A stretch of DNA of 23,572 bases. Source: Pseudomonadota bacterium (GTDB lineage: Bacteria > Pseudomonadota > Gammaproteobacteria > Burkholderiales > Burkholderiaceae_C). The translations under genes and the position numbers were made by a program. The notes under the pieces were generated by a model, which was given only the letters and a program-made list of their open reading frames with translations, made no database searches and was not told the origin of the DNA. Of this stretch, positions 1 to 8,694 are shown piece by piece. Every line of letters starts with the position of its first letter. Position 1 is the stretch's first letter. The stretch lies in the NCBI GenBank assembly GCA_023438115.1, contig JAEZEB010000348.1, forward strand, positions 1-23,572. The letters are read 5' to 3'.

Positions 1-4
1 CACC

Positions 5-75
5 CCGACCTACGAGGGAACGGCGCCGGGCTTGTAGGTCGGTGGTGAGCCCGCAGGCGAACCCCGACGCCGGAC
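5..75. repeat. REP-like palindromic intergenic repeat
   Basis: CCGACCTAC at 5-13 pairs perfectly with GTAGGTCGG at 34-42. The second arm overlaps another imperfect palindrome that opens with GTCGG (38-42) and closes with CCGAC near 64-68. GTAGGTCGG...CCCGAC palindromes of this sort are common dispersed intergenic repeats in proteobacteria. It lies just behind the stop codon of the phospholipase D gene, so it may end that transcript. No T-run follows. Confidence 0.5.
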
Positions 76-77
76 GC

Positions 78-1631
78 TCAAAGCAAGCCCTCGATCGGCA
101 ACAAGGACAAGAACCACACCCCCAACCGCTTCCAAACCCCCGCATTCGGCTCCTCCGCATGCACGCGGGTCTCGCTCCCCACCTGCTCCACCCACCGCAA
201 CTCCCCATCCTCCAGCCGCAACACATACGACCGTTGCGGCACCGACTTCGCGAACGCATCCGCCATCGCCCCGGCCATCCGTGGGCTTTCCACGATGAAG
301 CCCAGCTCGGTATTCAACCGCGCCGAGCGCGGATCGAAGTTGAACGAGCCGATGAATACCCGTTGCCGATCCACGGCGAAGGTCTTCGCGTGCAGGCTGG
401 CCGTCGAACTTCCTGCCAGCCCGCTGCCGCCCTCGCGCCCGCGCGGCGGGGCCGCCGCGGCCTTCATCTCGTACAGGCGCACGCCGCCGGCCAGCAACGG
501 CTTGCGCCAGCGCGCGTAGCCCGAATGCACCGCCGGCACGTCGGTGGCCTCCAGCGCATTCGTGAGCACACTCACCTGCACGCCGCGCGCGGCCAGGGCG
601 GTGAACCACTCGGTGCCGCGCTGCGTGGGCACGAAGTACGGCGACACCAGCTGCACCTCGCGCGCGCCCGGCGGCATCGCCTGCTGCAGCTGCCGCCACA
701 GGAGGTCGTCCGCGGCCGCGCGCCCCAGCGCCTTGGCGGGATCGTCGCTCACCATCACCACCGGCGCCCACTCGAAGGCGAGCTGCCCCGCCACGAGATC
801 GGCCACGAAGCGCGAGCGTTCCACCGCTTCGCGGTACGCGCGGGCCGCGGGCGATTCCGTGACCGACGGCGGCGCACGCCAGCCCTCCGCCAGCGTCACC
901 GCCGGCAGCAAGCCCGCCAGCGGATAGGCCGAAGCGCTGGCCCAGTAGCGGTCGAAGTCGCGTGACACCTGCGGCACCACGGGCCCCACGGCCAGCACGT
1001 CCAGGTCGACGAACAGCACCCCGGCGCCGGCATCGAAGTATTCGTCGCCGATGTTGCGCCCGCCGATGACGGTGACCTGGTTGTCCGCCGTGAACGACTT
1101 GTTGTGCATGCGCCGGTTCACCCGGCGGAAGTCCGTCAGGTAGTCCACCGCCCGCAGCCCGCGGTGCGCGAAGGGATTGAAGAGGCGCACCTCGATGTTG
1201 TCGTGCGCGTCCAGCGCCGCCAGCACGGCGTCGAGCGTGCCGGTGTTCATGTCGTCCAGCAGCAGCCGAACGCGCACGCCGCGGTCGGCCGCACGCCGCA
1301 CCGCCTCGAACAGCATGGCGCCCGTCACGTCGTTGCGCCAGATGTAGTACTGCAGGTCCAGCGAGCGCTGCGCCGCCTCCGCCAGCCGCACGCGCGCCGC
1401 GAAGGCGTCGTGCCCGTTCGCCAGCGGCAGGATGCCGGAACGGCCCGGGTGCGCAGCCACCAGCGGTTGCAGCGCGCTGCCCAGGGGCGTGCCCGCCGTG
1501 TCCTGCAGCGCGACGGACTGCGTGCGGTTCGCCAGCGGCGGCAGCTGGCTGCAGCCGGCGAGCAGCAGCGCCAGCAGGGCGGCCGCGATCCGCGGCGAAA
1601 GAAAGGAAGCAGGAATCCGGACGAGGCGCAC
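78..1631 (-). CDS. Phospholipase D-superfamily lipoprotein (cardiolipin synthase-like)
   Basis: A 517-residue protein with a lipoprotein signal peptide (hydrophobic stretch 14-24, lipobox LAGC with Cys27), so it is probably anchored in the envelope. It has two HKD catalytic motifs, H176-x-K178-x4-D183 and H414-x-K416-x4-D421, each followed by the typical (I/F)IG(G/S)xN stretch. Two HKD motifs in one chain is the layout of bacterial cardiolipin synthases and related phosphatidyltransferases or phosphodiesterases (family knowledge). Here the usual N-terminal membrane helices are replaced by a lipoprotein signal, as in YmdC/ClsC-like periplasmic relatives, so the exact lipid reaction is open. 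The first codon is GTG (1629-1631), chosen because it directly precedes the signal peptide; no strong ribosome site is visible. It diverges from the oxidoreductase at 1671 with a very short shared upstream region. Confidence 0.85.
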   Translation of the reverse strand: MRLVRIPASFLSPRIAAALLALLLAGCSQLPPLANRTQSVALQDTAGTPLGSALQPLVAAHPGRSGILPLANGHDAFAARVRLAEAAQRSLDLQYYIWRNDVTGAMLFEAVRRAADRGVRVRLLLDDMNTGTLDAVLAALDAHDNIEVRLFNPFAHRGLRAVDYLTDFRRVNRRMHNKSFTADNQVTVIGGRNIGDEYFDAGAGVLFVDLDVLAVGPVVPQVSRDFDRYWASASAYPLAGLLPAVTLAEGWRAPPSVTESPAARAYREAVERSRFVADLVAGQLAFEWAPVVMVSDDPAKALGRAAADDLLWRQLQQAMPPGAREVQLVSPYFVPTQRGTEWFTALAARGVQVSVLTNALEATDVPAVHSGYARWRKPLLAGGVRLYEMKAAAAPPRGREGGSGLAGSSTASLHAKTFAVDRQRVFIGSFNFDPRSARLNTELGFIVESPRMAGAMADAFAKSVPQRSYVLRLEDGELRWVEQVGSETRVHAEEPNAGVWKRLGVWFLSLLPIEGLL

Positions 1632-1670
1632 GCCGCCACTCTAACGCTTCGCAACGAAGTGCCGCCGCGC

Positions 1671-2306
1671 ATGGCACATCCCTTGCTGATGCACCGCAAA
1701 CCGCTCCGGATCTCCGCCGTGCACGTCCTCGTCGTCTACTGCCATCCCGTTGAAACCAGCTTCGCGTCGGCGTTGCACCAGGAGGTGCTGACCAACCTGC
1801 GCAGCGCGGGCCACATGGTGGACGACTGCGACCTGTACGCGGAAGGTTTCAACCCGGTGATGTCGCGCGAGGAGCGCCTGCGCTACCACGACGTGCCCGC
1901 CAACCGCGAGGCGCTTGCCGGCTACGTCGAGCGCCTGCAACGCGCCGACGCCATCGTCTTCTGCTTTCCCACCTGGTGCTTCGGCCTGCCCGCGATGCTC
2001 AAGGGCTTCTTCGACCGGCTGCTGATGCCCGGCGTGGCCTTCGACATCAGCGACCCGGCCAACGTGAAGCCGATGCTCACGAACATCCGCCGCATCTCCG
2101 CCGTGGTCACCTACGGCCGGCCGCGCTGGATGGCCTGGTACATGGGCGACCCGCCGCGCAAGATGGTCACCCGCTACATGAAGCGGCTCACCGCGAACAA
2201 CGCCCGCGTGGACTACCACGCGTACTACCACATGAATGTCGCGACCGGGCCGCGGCTGGCGCGCTTCAAGAAGCGCGTCGGCGAGGCCATGGCGCGCTTC
2301 GCCTGA
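1671..2306 (+). CDS. Flavodoxin-fold NAD(P)H-dependent oxidoreductase
   Basis: About 211 residues. After a short leader the protein opens with VHVLVVYCHPVETSFA, the beta1/phosphate-loop pattern of the flavodoxin_2 family of FMN-dependent NAD(P)H:quinone or azo reductases (MdaB/KefF/NQO-like). The motif FPTWCFGLPAMLKGFFDR further on is the family's conserved flavin-contact region. It would pass two electrons from NAD(P)H to a quinone-like or other acceptor in the cytosol. The stop is only 14 bases before the creatininase-family gene, so it probably leads the catabolic operon. The start is uncertain: ATG at 1671 or 1689, or GTG at 1719, are all in frame and none has a convincing ribosome site; the homologous part begins at about 1719. 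Confidence 0.8.
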   Translation: MAHPLLMHRKPLRISAVHVLVVYCHPVETSFASALHQEVLTNLRSAGHMVDDCDLYAEGFNPVMSREERLRYHDVPANREALAGYVERLQRADAIVFCFPTWCFGLPAMLKGFFDRLLMPGVAFDISDPANVKPMLTNIRRISAVVTYGRPRWMAWYMGDPPRKMVTRYMKRLTANNARVDYHAYYHMNVATGPRLARFKKRVGEAMARFA

Positions 2307-2320
2307 AAGGACGCACCGCC

Positions 2321-3178
2321 ATGATGCACGGCTACATCCCGCCCCACCGCTTTCTGCCCTACCTGAGCTGGACGGAAGTCGACGCCCTGCCCGACCGCGA
2401 GGACACCGTGATCGTGCTGCCCGTCGGCGCGATCGAGCAGCACGGGCCGCACCTGCCCTGCGCGGTCGACAGCGTGATCTCGGCCGGCGTGCTGGGCCAG
2501 GCGCTGGGCAAGCTGCCCGCCGAGGTGCGCGCCTTCGGCCTGGCACCCATCACCTATGGCAAGTCCGACGAACACCTGCACTTCCCCGGCACCATGACGC
2601 TGACCGGCCCCACGCTGCTGAACGTGGTGCAGGAGATCGGCGAATCCGTGTACCGCGCGGGCTTCCGCAAGCTGCTGCTCGCCAACGGCCATGGCGGCCA
2701 GCCGCAGGTGCTGGAGATGGCCGCGCGCGAGCTGCGCCTGCGCCACGGCGATTTCGTGGTCGTGCCTTTCCACGTCTCGCGCCTGCCCAACGCCTCGGGC
2801 AAGTTCGTTTCCGAGCAGGAGAAGAAGCTGGCGATGCACGCCGGCCACTCCGAGACGGCGCTGATGCTCGCGCTGGCGCCGGAGACCGTGCGCATGGATC
2901 GCGCCGTGGCCAACTTTCCGCCGCCCTTCCCGTCGAAGCTGCTGTCGCAGGACGGGCGTCCCGCCTGCGCCTGGACGGCGCGCGACTTCGGTCCCAGCGG
3001 CGTGATCGGCGACCCGCTGGGCGCCACGCGGGAGCAGGGCCTGGAAATCCTCGACACCCTGTCCGACAGCTGGGTGCAGGCCATCACCGACCTCTTCCAC
3101 ATGCAGTGGGTGGTGCGCGACGTCCCGTCCTGGGGCCACGTGCACCAGCACGGACACATCGAGTCCGCCGCCAGCTGA
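2321..3178 (+). CDS. Creatininase-family metal-dependent amidohydrolase
   Basis: A 285-residue protein of creatininase length. The metal-binding signature GAIEQHGPHLP (E39, H41) with D50, NGHGG (H124) and HAGHSETALML (E178) matches the dinuclear metal ligands of creatininase. The family also includes ArfB (formamidopyrimidine deformylase) and MftE, so it opens cyclic amides or removes formyl or peptide groups. In this context a ring-opening or deformylating step on an N-heterocycle is likely (inference). Start ATG 2321 follows the AAAGGA stretch at 2306-2311 at normal spacing; ATG 2324 is an alternative. It sits 14 bases after the oxidoreductase and 59 bases before the first binding-protein gene. 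Confidence 0.88.
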   Translation: MMHGYIPPHRFLPYLSWTEVDALPDREDTVIVLPVGAIEQHGPHLPCAVDSVISAGVLGQALGKLPAEVRAFGLAPITYGKSDEHLHFPGTMTLTGPTLLNVVQEIGESVYRAGFRKLLLANGHGGQPQVLEMAARELRLRHGDFVVVPFHVSRLPNASGKFVSEQEKKLAMHAGHSETALMLALAPETVRMDRAVANFPPPFPSKLLSQDGRPACAWTARDFGPSGVIGDPLGATREQGLEILDTLSDSWVQAITDLFHMQWVVRDVPSWGHVHQHGHIESAAS

Positions 3179-3237
3179 ACGGCAAGCGGCCCGCATTTTG
3201 CAAAGCGCCTGAACCCATCCATCACGAGAGGCCACCG

Positions 3238-4221
3238 ATGAAGACCAAGTCGTCCCGCACCTTCCTTGCGCTCGCCGCGCTCGCCCTGGCCGGCAGCGTG
3301 CACGCCCAGGAGAAGTTCACGTACATGACCAACTGGTACGCGCAGGCCGAGCACGGCGGCTTCTACCAGGCGGTGGCCACGGGCATCTACAGGAAGTACG
3401 GACTCGACGTCACCGTGAAGATGGGCGGCCCGCAGGTCAACATCCTGCAGCTCATGGCCGCGGGCCAGGCCGACTGCATCATGGGCTCCAGCGACCTGCA
3501 GATCATGATCGCGCGCAACGGCGGCCTGCCGGTCAAGACGGTGGCGGCCATCTTCCAGAAGGACCCGCAGGTCCTCATCGGCCACGAAGGCGTGGTGGGC
3601 CGCTTCGAGGACATGAAGGACAAGACGATCCTGATCGCCCCGGCGGCGCAGCGCGGCTACTGGCTGTGGCTCAAGCAGAAGTACGGCTTCAGCGATTCGC
3701 AGACGCGCCCCTACACCTTCAACATCCAGCCCTTCGTGGCGGACAAGAACACGGTGCAGCAGGGCTACCTCACCTCCGAGCCCTTCGCGATGCAGAAGGC
3801 CGGCGTGAAGGCCAAGGCCTTCCTGTTCGCCGACCAGGGCTGGACCGCCTACGCGACCACCATCTCGTGCATGGACGAAACGGTCGCCAGGCGCGGCAAG
3901 GAAGTTGCCGCCTTCGTGCGCGGCACCATGGAAGGCTGGAAAAGCTACCTCGCCGATCCCGCGCCGGGCAACGCCCTGATCAAGAAGGACAACCCGAACA
4001 TGACCGACGAGCAGCTCGCGTACAGCGTGGCCAAGCTCAAGGAGATGGGCATGGTCACCGGCGGCGGCGCGCCGCAGGCGGGCATCGGCAGCCTCGATGC
4101 CGGGCGCATCGCTTCCAACTACAAGTTCCTCGTCGACCACCAGCTGGTCGACCCGGCCAGGCTGGCGCCCACGCAGGCCTACGACTTCTCGTTCATCCGG
4201 GACCTGAAGGTGATGCCATGA
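3238..4221 (+). CDS. ABC transporter substrate-binding protein (NMT1/THI5-like), copy 1
   Basis: A 327-residue secreted protein with a cleavable signal peptide ending near VHAQ (about residue 22). The segment TNWYAQAEHGGFYQAVATG followed by GLDVTVKMGGPQ is the N-terminal lobe pattern of the SsuA/ThiY/NMT1-like binding proteins, which take up pyrimidines, riboflavin, sulfonates or aromatic N-compounds (family knowledge). It would deliver ligand in the periplasm to the permease encoded at 5036. Its stop overlaps the ATPase start by four bases (ATGA), so the importer genes are translationally coupled. A close paralogue lies at 7717. The ligand is unknown. A GAGAGG ribosome site lies just upstream of ATG 3238. 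Confidence 0.9.
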   Translation: MKTKSSRTFLALAALALAGSVHAQEKFTYMTNWYAQAEHGGFYQAVATGIYRKYGLDVTVKMGGPQVNILQLMAAGQADCIMGSSDLQIMIARNGGLPVKTVAAIFQKDPQVLIGHEGVVGRFEDMKDKTILIAPAAQRGYWLWLKQKYGFSDSQTRPYTFNIQPFVADKNTVQQGYLTSEPFAMQKAGVKAKAFLFADQGWTAYATTISCMDETVARRGKEVAAFVRGTMEGWKSYLADPAPGNALIKKDNPNMTDEQLAYSVAKLKEMGMVTGGGAPQAGIGSLDAGRIASNYKFLVDHQLVDPARLAPTQAYDFSFIRDLKVMP

Positions 4222-5039
4222 TGCGCGAACCGCCCGCCGTGCTGGCGGAAGCGCCGCCCGCCGTGGAGGTGCTGTCGGCGCACAAGACCTATCCCGACGG
4301 CACCACGGCGCTGCAGCCGGTGGACCTGAAGATCCAGGAAGGCGAGTTCGTCACCCTGCTCGGGCCTTCGGGCTGCGGCAAGAGCACGCTGCTCAAGATG
4401 GTCGCCGGCCTGCTGGAGCCCAGCGACGGCCGCCTTCTGCTGTGGCGCAAGCCGGTGGCGCAGCTGGAACAGGCGGGCAAGCGCCTGGCCTTCGTGTTCC
4501 AGGCGCCCACGCTGATGCCTTGGGCGAGCGTGCACGCCAACGTGCGGCTGCCGCTGGACCTGGCGGGCGTGGCGCGCCCGGAAGCCGATGCACGCGTGGC
4601 CGAAGCGCTCGCGCTCGTGGGCCTGGCGAAATTCGCCCGCGCGCTGCCACGCAATCTCTCGGGCGGCATGCAGATGCGCGTGTCGATCGCCCGCGGCCTG
4701 GTCGTGCAGCCCGACCTGCTGCTGATGGACGAGCCTTTCGGCGCGCTGGACGAGATCACGCGCCATCGCCTCGACGCCGACCTGCTGCACCTCTGGAAGG
4801 AGAAAAAGCTGACGGTGGTCTTCGTCACGCACTCCATCCACGAGGCCGTGTTCCTCTCCACCCGCGTGGTGATGATGGCCGCGCGCCCGGGCCGCATCAC
4901 CGAGCAGGTCGTCATCGACGAGCCCTATCCGCGCCAGCCGGAGTTCATGGTCACGCCGCGCTTCGCGCAGTACGCCAAGCACCTGCAGGACAGCCTGCTG
5001 CGCGCCAGCCGCGAAGGCGAGGAGGAGACGCACGCATGA
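4218..5039 (+). CDS. ABC transporter ATP-binding protein (SsuB/TauB-like)
   Basis: A 273-residue cytosolic ATPase subunit. Walker A GPSGCGKST at 49-57, Q-loop at Q95, signature LSGGM at 147-151, Walker B LLLMDEP with D171-E172, D-loop GALDE and H-loop His205 are all intact. The sequence style (FGALDEITR, THSIHEAVFLSTRV) is that of nitrate/sulfonate/taurine/pyrimidine importers. It powers uptake together with the 5036 permease and one or both binding proteins. It starts with ATGATG inside the end of the binding-protein gene (4218), and its own stop overlaps the permease start by four bases. Confidence 0.93.
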   Translation: MMREPPAVLAEAPPAVEVLSAHKTYPDGTTALQPVDLKIQEGEFVTLLGPSGCGKSTLLKMVAGLLEPSDGRLLLWRKPVAQLEQAGKRLAFVFQAPTLMPWASVHANVRLPLDLAGVARPEADARVAEALALVGLAKFARALPRNLSGGMQMRVSIARGLVVQPDLLLMDEPFGALDEITRHRLDADLLHLWKEKKLTVVFVTHSIHEAVFLSTRVVMMAARPGRITEQVVIDEPYPRQPEFMVTPRFAQYAKHLQDSLLRASREGEEETHA

Positions 5040-5812
5040 AGTACCAGAAGGTCCTCTACCCCGGCATCGTCGCCGTCGTCCTGCTCGTGCTGTGGCAAGG
5101 CCTGGTCACCGGCCTCGCGCTACCGCCCTACCTCGTGCCCTCGCCGCTGCTGATGCTGCAGACGCTGGTGACGGACTGGCAGGCGCTGGGCGGCGCGCTG
5201 CTGGTCACGCTCAAGATCACGCTGTTCTCCTTCGCCGTGGCGGTGGTGGTCGGCGTACTGGTGTCCTTCCTGATGGTGCAGAGCCGCCTGGTGGAAACCG
5301 CGCTGTTCCCCTACGCGGTGCTGCTGCAGGTCACGCCGATCGTGGCGGTCGCGCCGCTGATCATCATCTGGGTCAAGGAACCGACGGCCTCGCTGGTGAT
5401 CTGCGCCGCGCTGGTGGCGCTGTTCCCCATCATCAGCAACACCACGCTGGGCCTGCGCAGCGTCGACCCCGACCTGCAAGCCTACTTCGCGATGAACCGC
5501 GCCACGCGCCTGCAGACGCTGCTGCGCCTGCGCATCCCCAGCGCCCTGCCCTATTTCTTCGGCGGCCTGCGCATCTCCAGCGGCCTGGCGCTGATCGGCG
5601 CCGTGGTCGCGGAATTCGTGGCGGGCACCGGCGGCAGCAGCACGGGCCTCGCGTACCAGATCCTCTTCGCCGGCTACCAGCTGAACATCCCGCGGATGTT
5701 CGCCGCGCTGCTGCTCATCTCGCTGACCGGCGTCGCCCTCTTCGTGCTGATGGCCTGGCTGTCCAAGCTGGCGCTGGGCTCCTGGCACGCCAGCGAACTC
5801 TCCCGCGACTGA
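5036..5812 (+). CDS. ABC transporter permease (SsuC/TauC-like)
   Basis: A 258-residue inner-membrane protein with about six hydrophobic segments (roughly 7-28, 58-82, 92-112, 120-137, 184-204, 222-245). The cytoplasmic coupling loop around 150-175 (MNRATRLQTLLRLRIPSALPYFFGGL) is the EAA-type motif of binding-protein-dependent permeases. The length is normal for this family. It is coupled to the ATPase by an ATGA overlap and ends three bases before the FAD oxidoreductase gene. Only one permease gene is present, so it would act as a homodimer. Confidence 0.92.
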   Translation: MKYQKVLYPGIVAVVLLVLWQGLVTGLALPPYLVPSPLLMLQTLVTDWQALGGALLVTLKITLFSFAVAVVVGVLVSFLMVQSRLVETALFPYAVLLQVTPIVAVAPLIIIWVKEPTASLVICAALVALFPIISNTTLGLRSVDPDLQAYFAMNRATRLQTLLRLRIPSALPYFFGGLRISSGLALIGAVVAEFVAGTGGSSTGLAYQILFAGYQLNIPRMFAALLLISLTGVALFVLMAWLSKLALGSWHASELSRD

Positions 5813-5815
5813 AGC

Positions 5816-7183
5816 ATGAACGCGCCCATCCACCCCATCGAGCAACTGCACGTGGCCCTGCCGGACCTGGACTGGGTCACGGAGCCGCCGCGCATCGCGC
5901 GCCTGTCCCAGGATTTCTCCTGGTTCAGCCCCGTCCTCAAGCGCCAGCTGGCCGACAAGGTGGCCGACGCCGTCTGCCGCCCGCGCAACGAGGACGAGAT
6001 CCGCCGCCTCGTGGCGCTGTGCGCCAAGCTGCGCATTCCCATCACCGTGCGCGGCACGGGCACCGGCAACTACGGCCAGGCCGTTCCGCTGCGCGGCGGC
6101 GTGGTGCTGGACATGAGCGGCTACAACCAGTTCCTGTGGGCGCGCGGCGGCGCGGCGCGCGCGCAGGCGGGCATCCGCCTGTGGGACCTGGAGAAGGAAA
6201 CCCGCGCGGCCTGCGACATGGAGCTGCGCTGCCTGCCCTCCACCTACCGCAGCGCCACGCTGGGCGGCCTGTTCGGCGGTGGCTTCGGCGGCGTGGGCTC
6301 GATCAACTACGGCCCGCTGGCCGCGCGCGGCAACGTGCTGGGCATCAAGGCGATCACGATCGAGGAAGAACCGCAGGTCGTGGAGCTGCGCGGCAGCGAG
6401 GCGCTGGCCATGCACCACCTGTGGGGCACCAACGGCCTGGTACTGGAGGTGGAGCTGGGCCTCGCCCCCGCGGTGCCCTGGCAGGAATACCTGGTGGCCT
6501 TCGACTCCTTCGACGCGGCGCTGGACTTCGGCAATGCCGTGGCCGCCTGCCCGGGCATCGTCAAGCGCGAGGTCGCCTTCCTCGCCGCACCCATCCCCGA
6601 TGCGATGAAGGCGCTCTCCGACCACCTGCCCGCCGGCTGCCATGCGCTGATCCTGGCCATCGCGCCGGCCAGCGAAACCGCAATGCTGGAGTTCGCCGGA
6701 CAGTACGGCGGCCGCGTCACCTACCGCAAGGACGCCGAGGAGATCGCGCGCACGCACCGCACGCTGCTGGAATACACCTGGAACCACACGACGCTGGTGG
6801 CCTTCAAGTCGGACAAGAGCATCACCTACCTGCAAAGCGCGTTCACGCCCGGCCAGCACCTGGAGCAGGTGCGCCGCATGGAGAAGCTGCTGGGCGGCGA
6901 GGTGCAGATGCACGCCGAGTTCATCCGCAACCTCGAAGGCCAGCTCACCTGCACCGCGCTGCAGATCGTGAAGTTCAGCACCGAGGAGCGCCTGCAGGAG
7001 ATCATGGAGATCCACCGCGCCAACGGCGTGCGCATCAACGACCCGCACGTCTTCCTGGTGGAGGACGGCAAGGCCGGCGGCGCGCTGCCCCCGGCCGCCG
7101 TGGCCGCGAAGAAGCGCTTCGATCCGCATGGTCTGCTCAACCCGGGCAAGGTGCGCGCCTGGATGGACGGGGTGCCCGCATGA
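5816..7183 (+). CDS. FAD-binding oxidoreductase (FAD_binding_4 / PCMH-type)
   Basis: A 455-residue flavoprotein. The N-terminal half carries the PCMH FAD-binding domain: LCAKLRIPITVRGTGTGNYG (about 62-81), a GGVVLDM strand, and STYRSATLGGLFGGGFGGVGS (about 142-162), where the ADP and pyrophosphate of FAD bind. The C-terminal end (DPHGLLNPGKV) is the typical closing motif of glycolate/D-lactate/VAO-type oxidases. It probably oxidises an alcohol, hydroxy acid or amine intermediate. Gene order suggests its product is a substrate for the RidA protein, whose start overlaps this stop by four bases; this coupling is inference. No His or Cys for covalent FAD could be assigned by eye. Confidence 0.85.
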   Translation: MNAPIHPIEQLHVALPDLDWVTEPPRIARLSQDFSWFSPVLKRQLADKVADAVCRPRNEDEIRRLVALCAKLRIPITVRGTGTGNYGQAVPLRGGVVLDMSGYNQFLWARGGAARAQAGIRLWDLEKETRAACDMELRCLPSTYRSATLGGLFGGGFGGVGSINYGPLAARGNVLGIKAITIEEEPQVVELRGSEALAMHHLWGTNGLVLEVELGLAPAVPWQEYLVAFDSFDAALDFGNAVAACPGIVKREVAFLAAPIPDAMKALSDHLPAGCHALILAIAPASETAMLEFAGQYGGRVTYRKDAEEIARTHRTLLEYTWNHTTLVAFKSDKSITYLQSAFTPGQHLEQVRRMEKLLGGEVQMHAEFIRNLEGQLTCTALQIVKFSTEERLQEIMEIHRANGVRINDPHVFLVEDGKAGGALPPAAVAAKKRFDPHGLLNPGKVRAWMDGVPA

Positions 7184-7632
7184 CCATGGGCCAGCCGATG
7201 GCGAACTACGCCGCGGCGCGGCGTGCAGGGCCTTTCCTGTTCGTCAGCGGCGTCGTGGCGGTGGATCCCGCGCGCGGCGCCATCGTGCAGTCCTATGCCG
7301 ACCTGCCGGCGCAGGCACGCGAGCAGCTGCGCACGCTCGGCTACGACACCGGCCAGATGACGGTGGACCTCTACGAGGCGCCCGCCGTCGCGCAGAGCTG
7401 GTTCGTGCTGGAGCGCATCCGCCAGATCGCGCACGAGCATGGTGCACGGATGCAGGACGCGATCAAGCTGGTGCAGTACTTCCGCGACCTGCGCCACTAC
7501 CCTTTCTACAACCGCGTGCGCACGCTGTTCTACGGCGACGCGCCGCCCGCCAGCACGGTCGTGGAGGTGGCACGCTTCATGCCTTCCGACCTGGCACTGA
7601 TCGAGGTGGAGGCCACCATCCACCTGCAGTAG
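7180..7632 (+). CDS. RidA (YjgF/YER057c/UK114) family enamine/imine deaminase-like protein
   Basis: A 150-residue protein. The C-terminal pattern APPASTVVEVARFMPSDLALIEVEA keeps the arginine (R132) that corresponds to catalytic Arg105 of E. coli RidA, so imine or enamine hydrolysis is plausible. It is longer than the usual 125-130 residues, because of an extra stretch around residues 30-72. Its ATG overlaps the stop of the FAD oxidoreductase (ATGA), which fits a job of hydrolysing the unstable imine made by an oxidase. RidA-like proteins also occur as pathway enzymes in pyrimidine (RutC) and aromatic degradation. A second, canonical-length RidA gene lies at 22333-22713. Confidence 0.87.
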   Translation: MTMGQPMANYAAARRAGPFLFVSGVVAVDPARGAIVQSYADLPAQAREQLRTLGYDTGQMTVDLYEAPAVAQSWFVLERIRQIAHEHGARMQDAIKLVQYFRDLRHYPFYNRVRTLFYGDAPPASTVVEVARFMPSDLALIEVEATIHLQ

Positions 7633-7716
7633 CCCAGCGCAGAGTAGAAGCAGGCAGCGGCACGCCGCGGGTCATTGCTCTGGTCCTTTTCCATCGTTCG
7701 CATTTGGAGAAAGTCC

Positions 7717-8673
7717 ATGAAACCTGCACTCGCCGCCTTCGCCCTCGCCGCCTTCGCGTCCCTCGCCCAGGCGCAGGACAAGGTCACCTTCCTCACCTCC
7801 TGGTATGCCCAGGCCGAACACGGCGGCTACTACCAGGCCGTTGCCACCGGCATCTACAAGAAGCACGGGCTGGACGTCACCATCAAGATGGGCGGCCCGC
7901 AGGTCAACGCGGTGCAGCTGCTCGCCGCCGGCCAGGCCGACTTCATGATGGGCAAGGACTTCCAGACGCTCAACGGCCTGCAGTCCGGCGTGCCCATGGT
8001 CACCGTCGCCGCGGTGTTCCAGAAGGAGCCGCAAGGCATGGTGACGCATCCCGACGTCAACAGCCTCGCCGACCTGAAGGGCAAGACCATCCTGCTGGCC
8101 ACCAGCGGCCGCACCTCCTGGTTCCCTTGGCTGAAGGCCAAGTACGGCCTCAGCGATGAACAGGCGCGGCCCTACACCTTCAACATGCAGCCCTTCTTCG
8201 CCGACAGGAACACGGTGCAACAGGGCTATCCCGGCTCCGAGCCCTTCACCGCGCAGCAGGCCGGCCAGAAGGTCAAGTTCTTCCTCTTCGCCGACGACGG
8301 CTACCCGCCCTACGGCAACACCATCGTCACGCTGCAGAAGATGGTGAAGGACAAGCCGGACCTGGTGCAGCGCTTCGTGCGCGCCACGCTGGAAGGCTGG
8401 AAGAGCTACCTGCAGGATCCCGCGCCGGGCAACGCCCTGATCCGCAAGGACAACCCGCGCATGGACGACGCCACGCTCGCCTATGGCGTCCAGGTGATGA
8501 AGGACATGAAGTTCCTGGACGGCGGCGACGCGGCCACGCAGGGCGTGGGCATCATGACCGACGCGCGCTGGCAGCAGACCTACGACCTGATGGTCGCCAG
8601 CGAGCTGCTCAAGCCCATGCCGAACTGGAAGGACGCCTACACCCTCCAGTTCGTCAGGAACCTCAAGCCCTGA
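7717..8673 (+). CDS. ABC transporter substrate-binding protein (NMT1/THI5-like), copy 2
   Basis: A 318-residue secreted protein with a signal peptide ending at LAQAQ (about 20). It is clearly a paralogue of the protein at 3238: both share WYAQAEHGG(F/Y)YQAVATGIY, KMGGPQVN, RPYTFN(I/M)QPF and EGWKSYL(A/Q)DPAPGNALI. The ligand-facing regions differ, for example SSDLQIMIARNG in copy 1 versus KDFQTLNGLQSG here. It has its own 84-base upstream gap with a GGAGAA ribosome site, so it may be transcribed from its own promoter, though I see no convincing -35/-10 pair. No second permease or ATPase follows, so it probably shares the 4218-5812 transporter, perhaps giving it a second substrate. Confidence 0.9.
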   Translation: MKPALAAFALAAFASLAQAQDKVTFLTSWYAQAEHGGYYQAVATGIYKKHGLDVTIKMGGPQVNAVQLLAAGQADFMMGKDFQTLNGLQSGVPMVTVAAVFQKEPQGMVTHPDVNSLADLKGKTILLATSGRTSWFPWLKAKYGLSDEQARPYTFNMQPFFADRNTVQQGYPGSEPFTAQQAGQKVKFFLFADDGYPPYGNTIVTLQKMVKDKPDLVQRFVRATLEGWKSYLQDPAPGNALIRKDNPRMDDATLAYGVQVMKDMKFLDGGDAATQGVGIMTDARWQQTYDLMVASELLKPMPNWKDAYTLQFVRNLKP

Positions 8674-8694
8674 CGGCCTGCACGGGAGATCCCC

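Noticed and set aside
10..7129. Long open frames opposite the phospholipase D gene and the catabolic genes (for example 10-1677, 2554-4140 and 5120-7129 on the minus strand)
   Set aside because: High GC makes long antisense frames; they lack domains and are Arg/Ala/Gly- or His/Gln-rich, while the opposite strand has intact families.
7633..7716. A promoter in front of the second binding-protein gene
   Set aside because: The 84-base gap would allow one, but no -35/-10 pair with proper spacing stands out.
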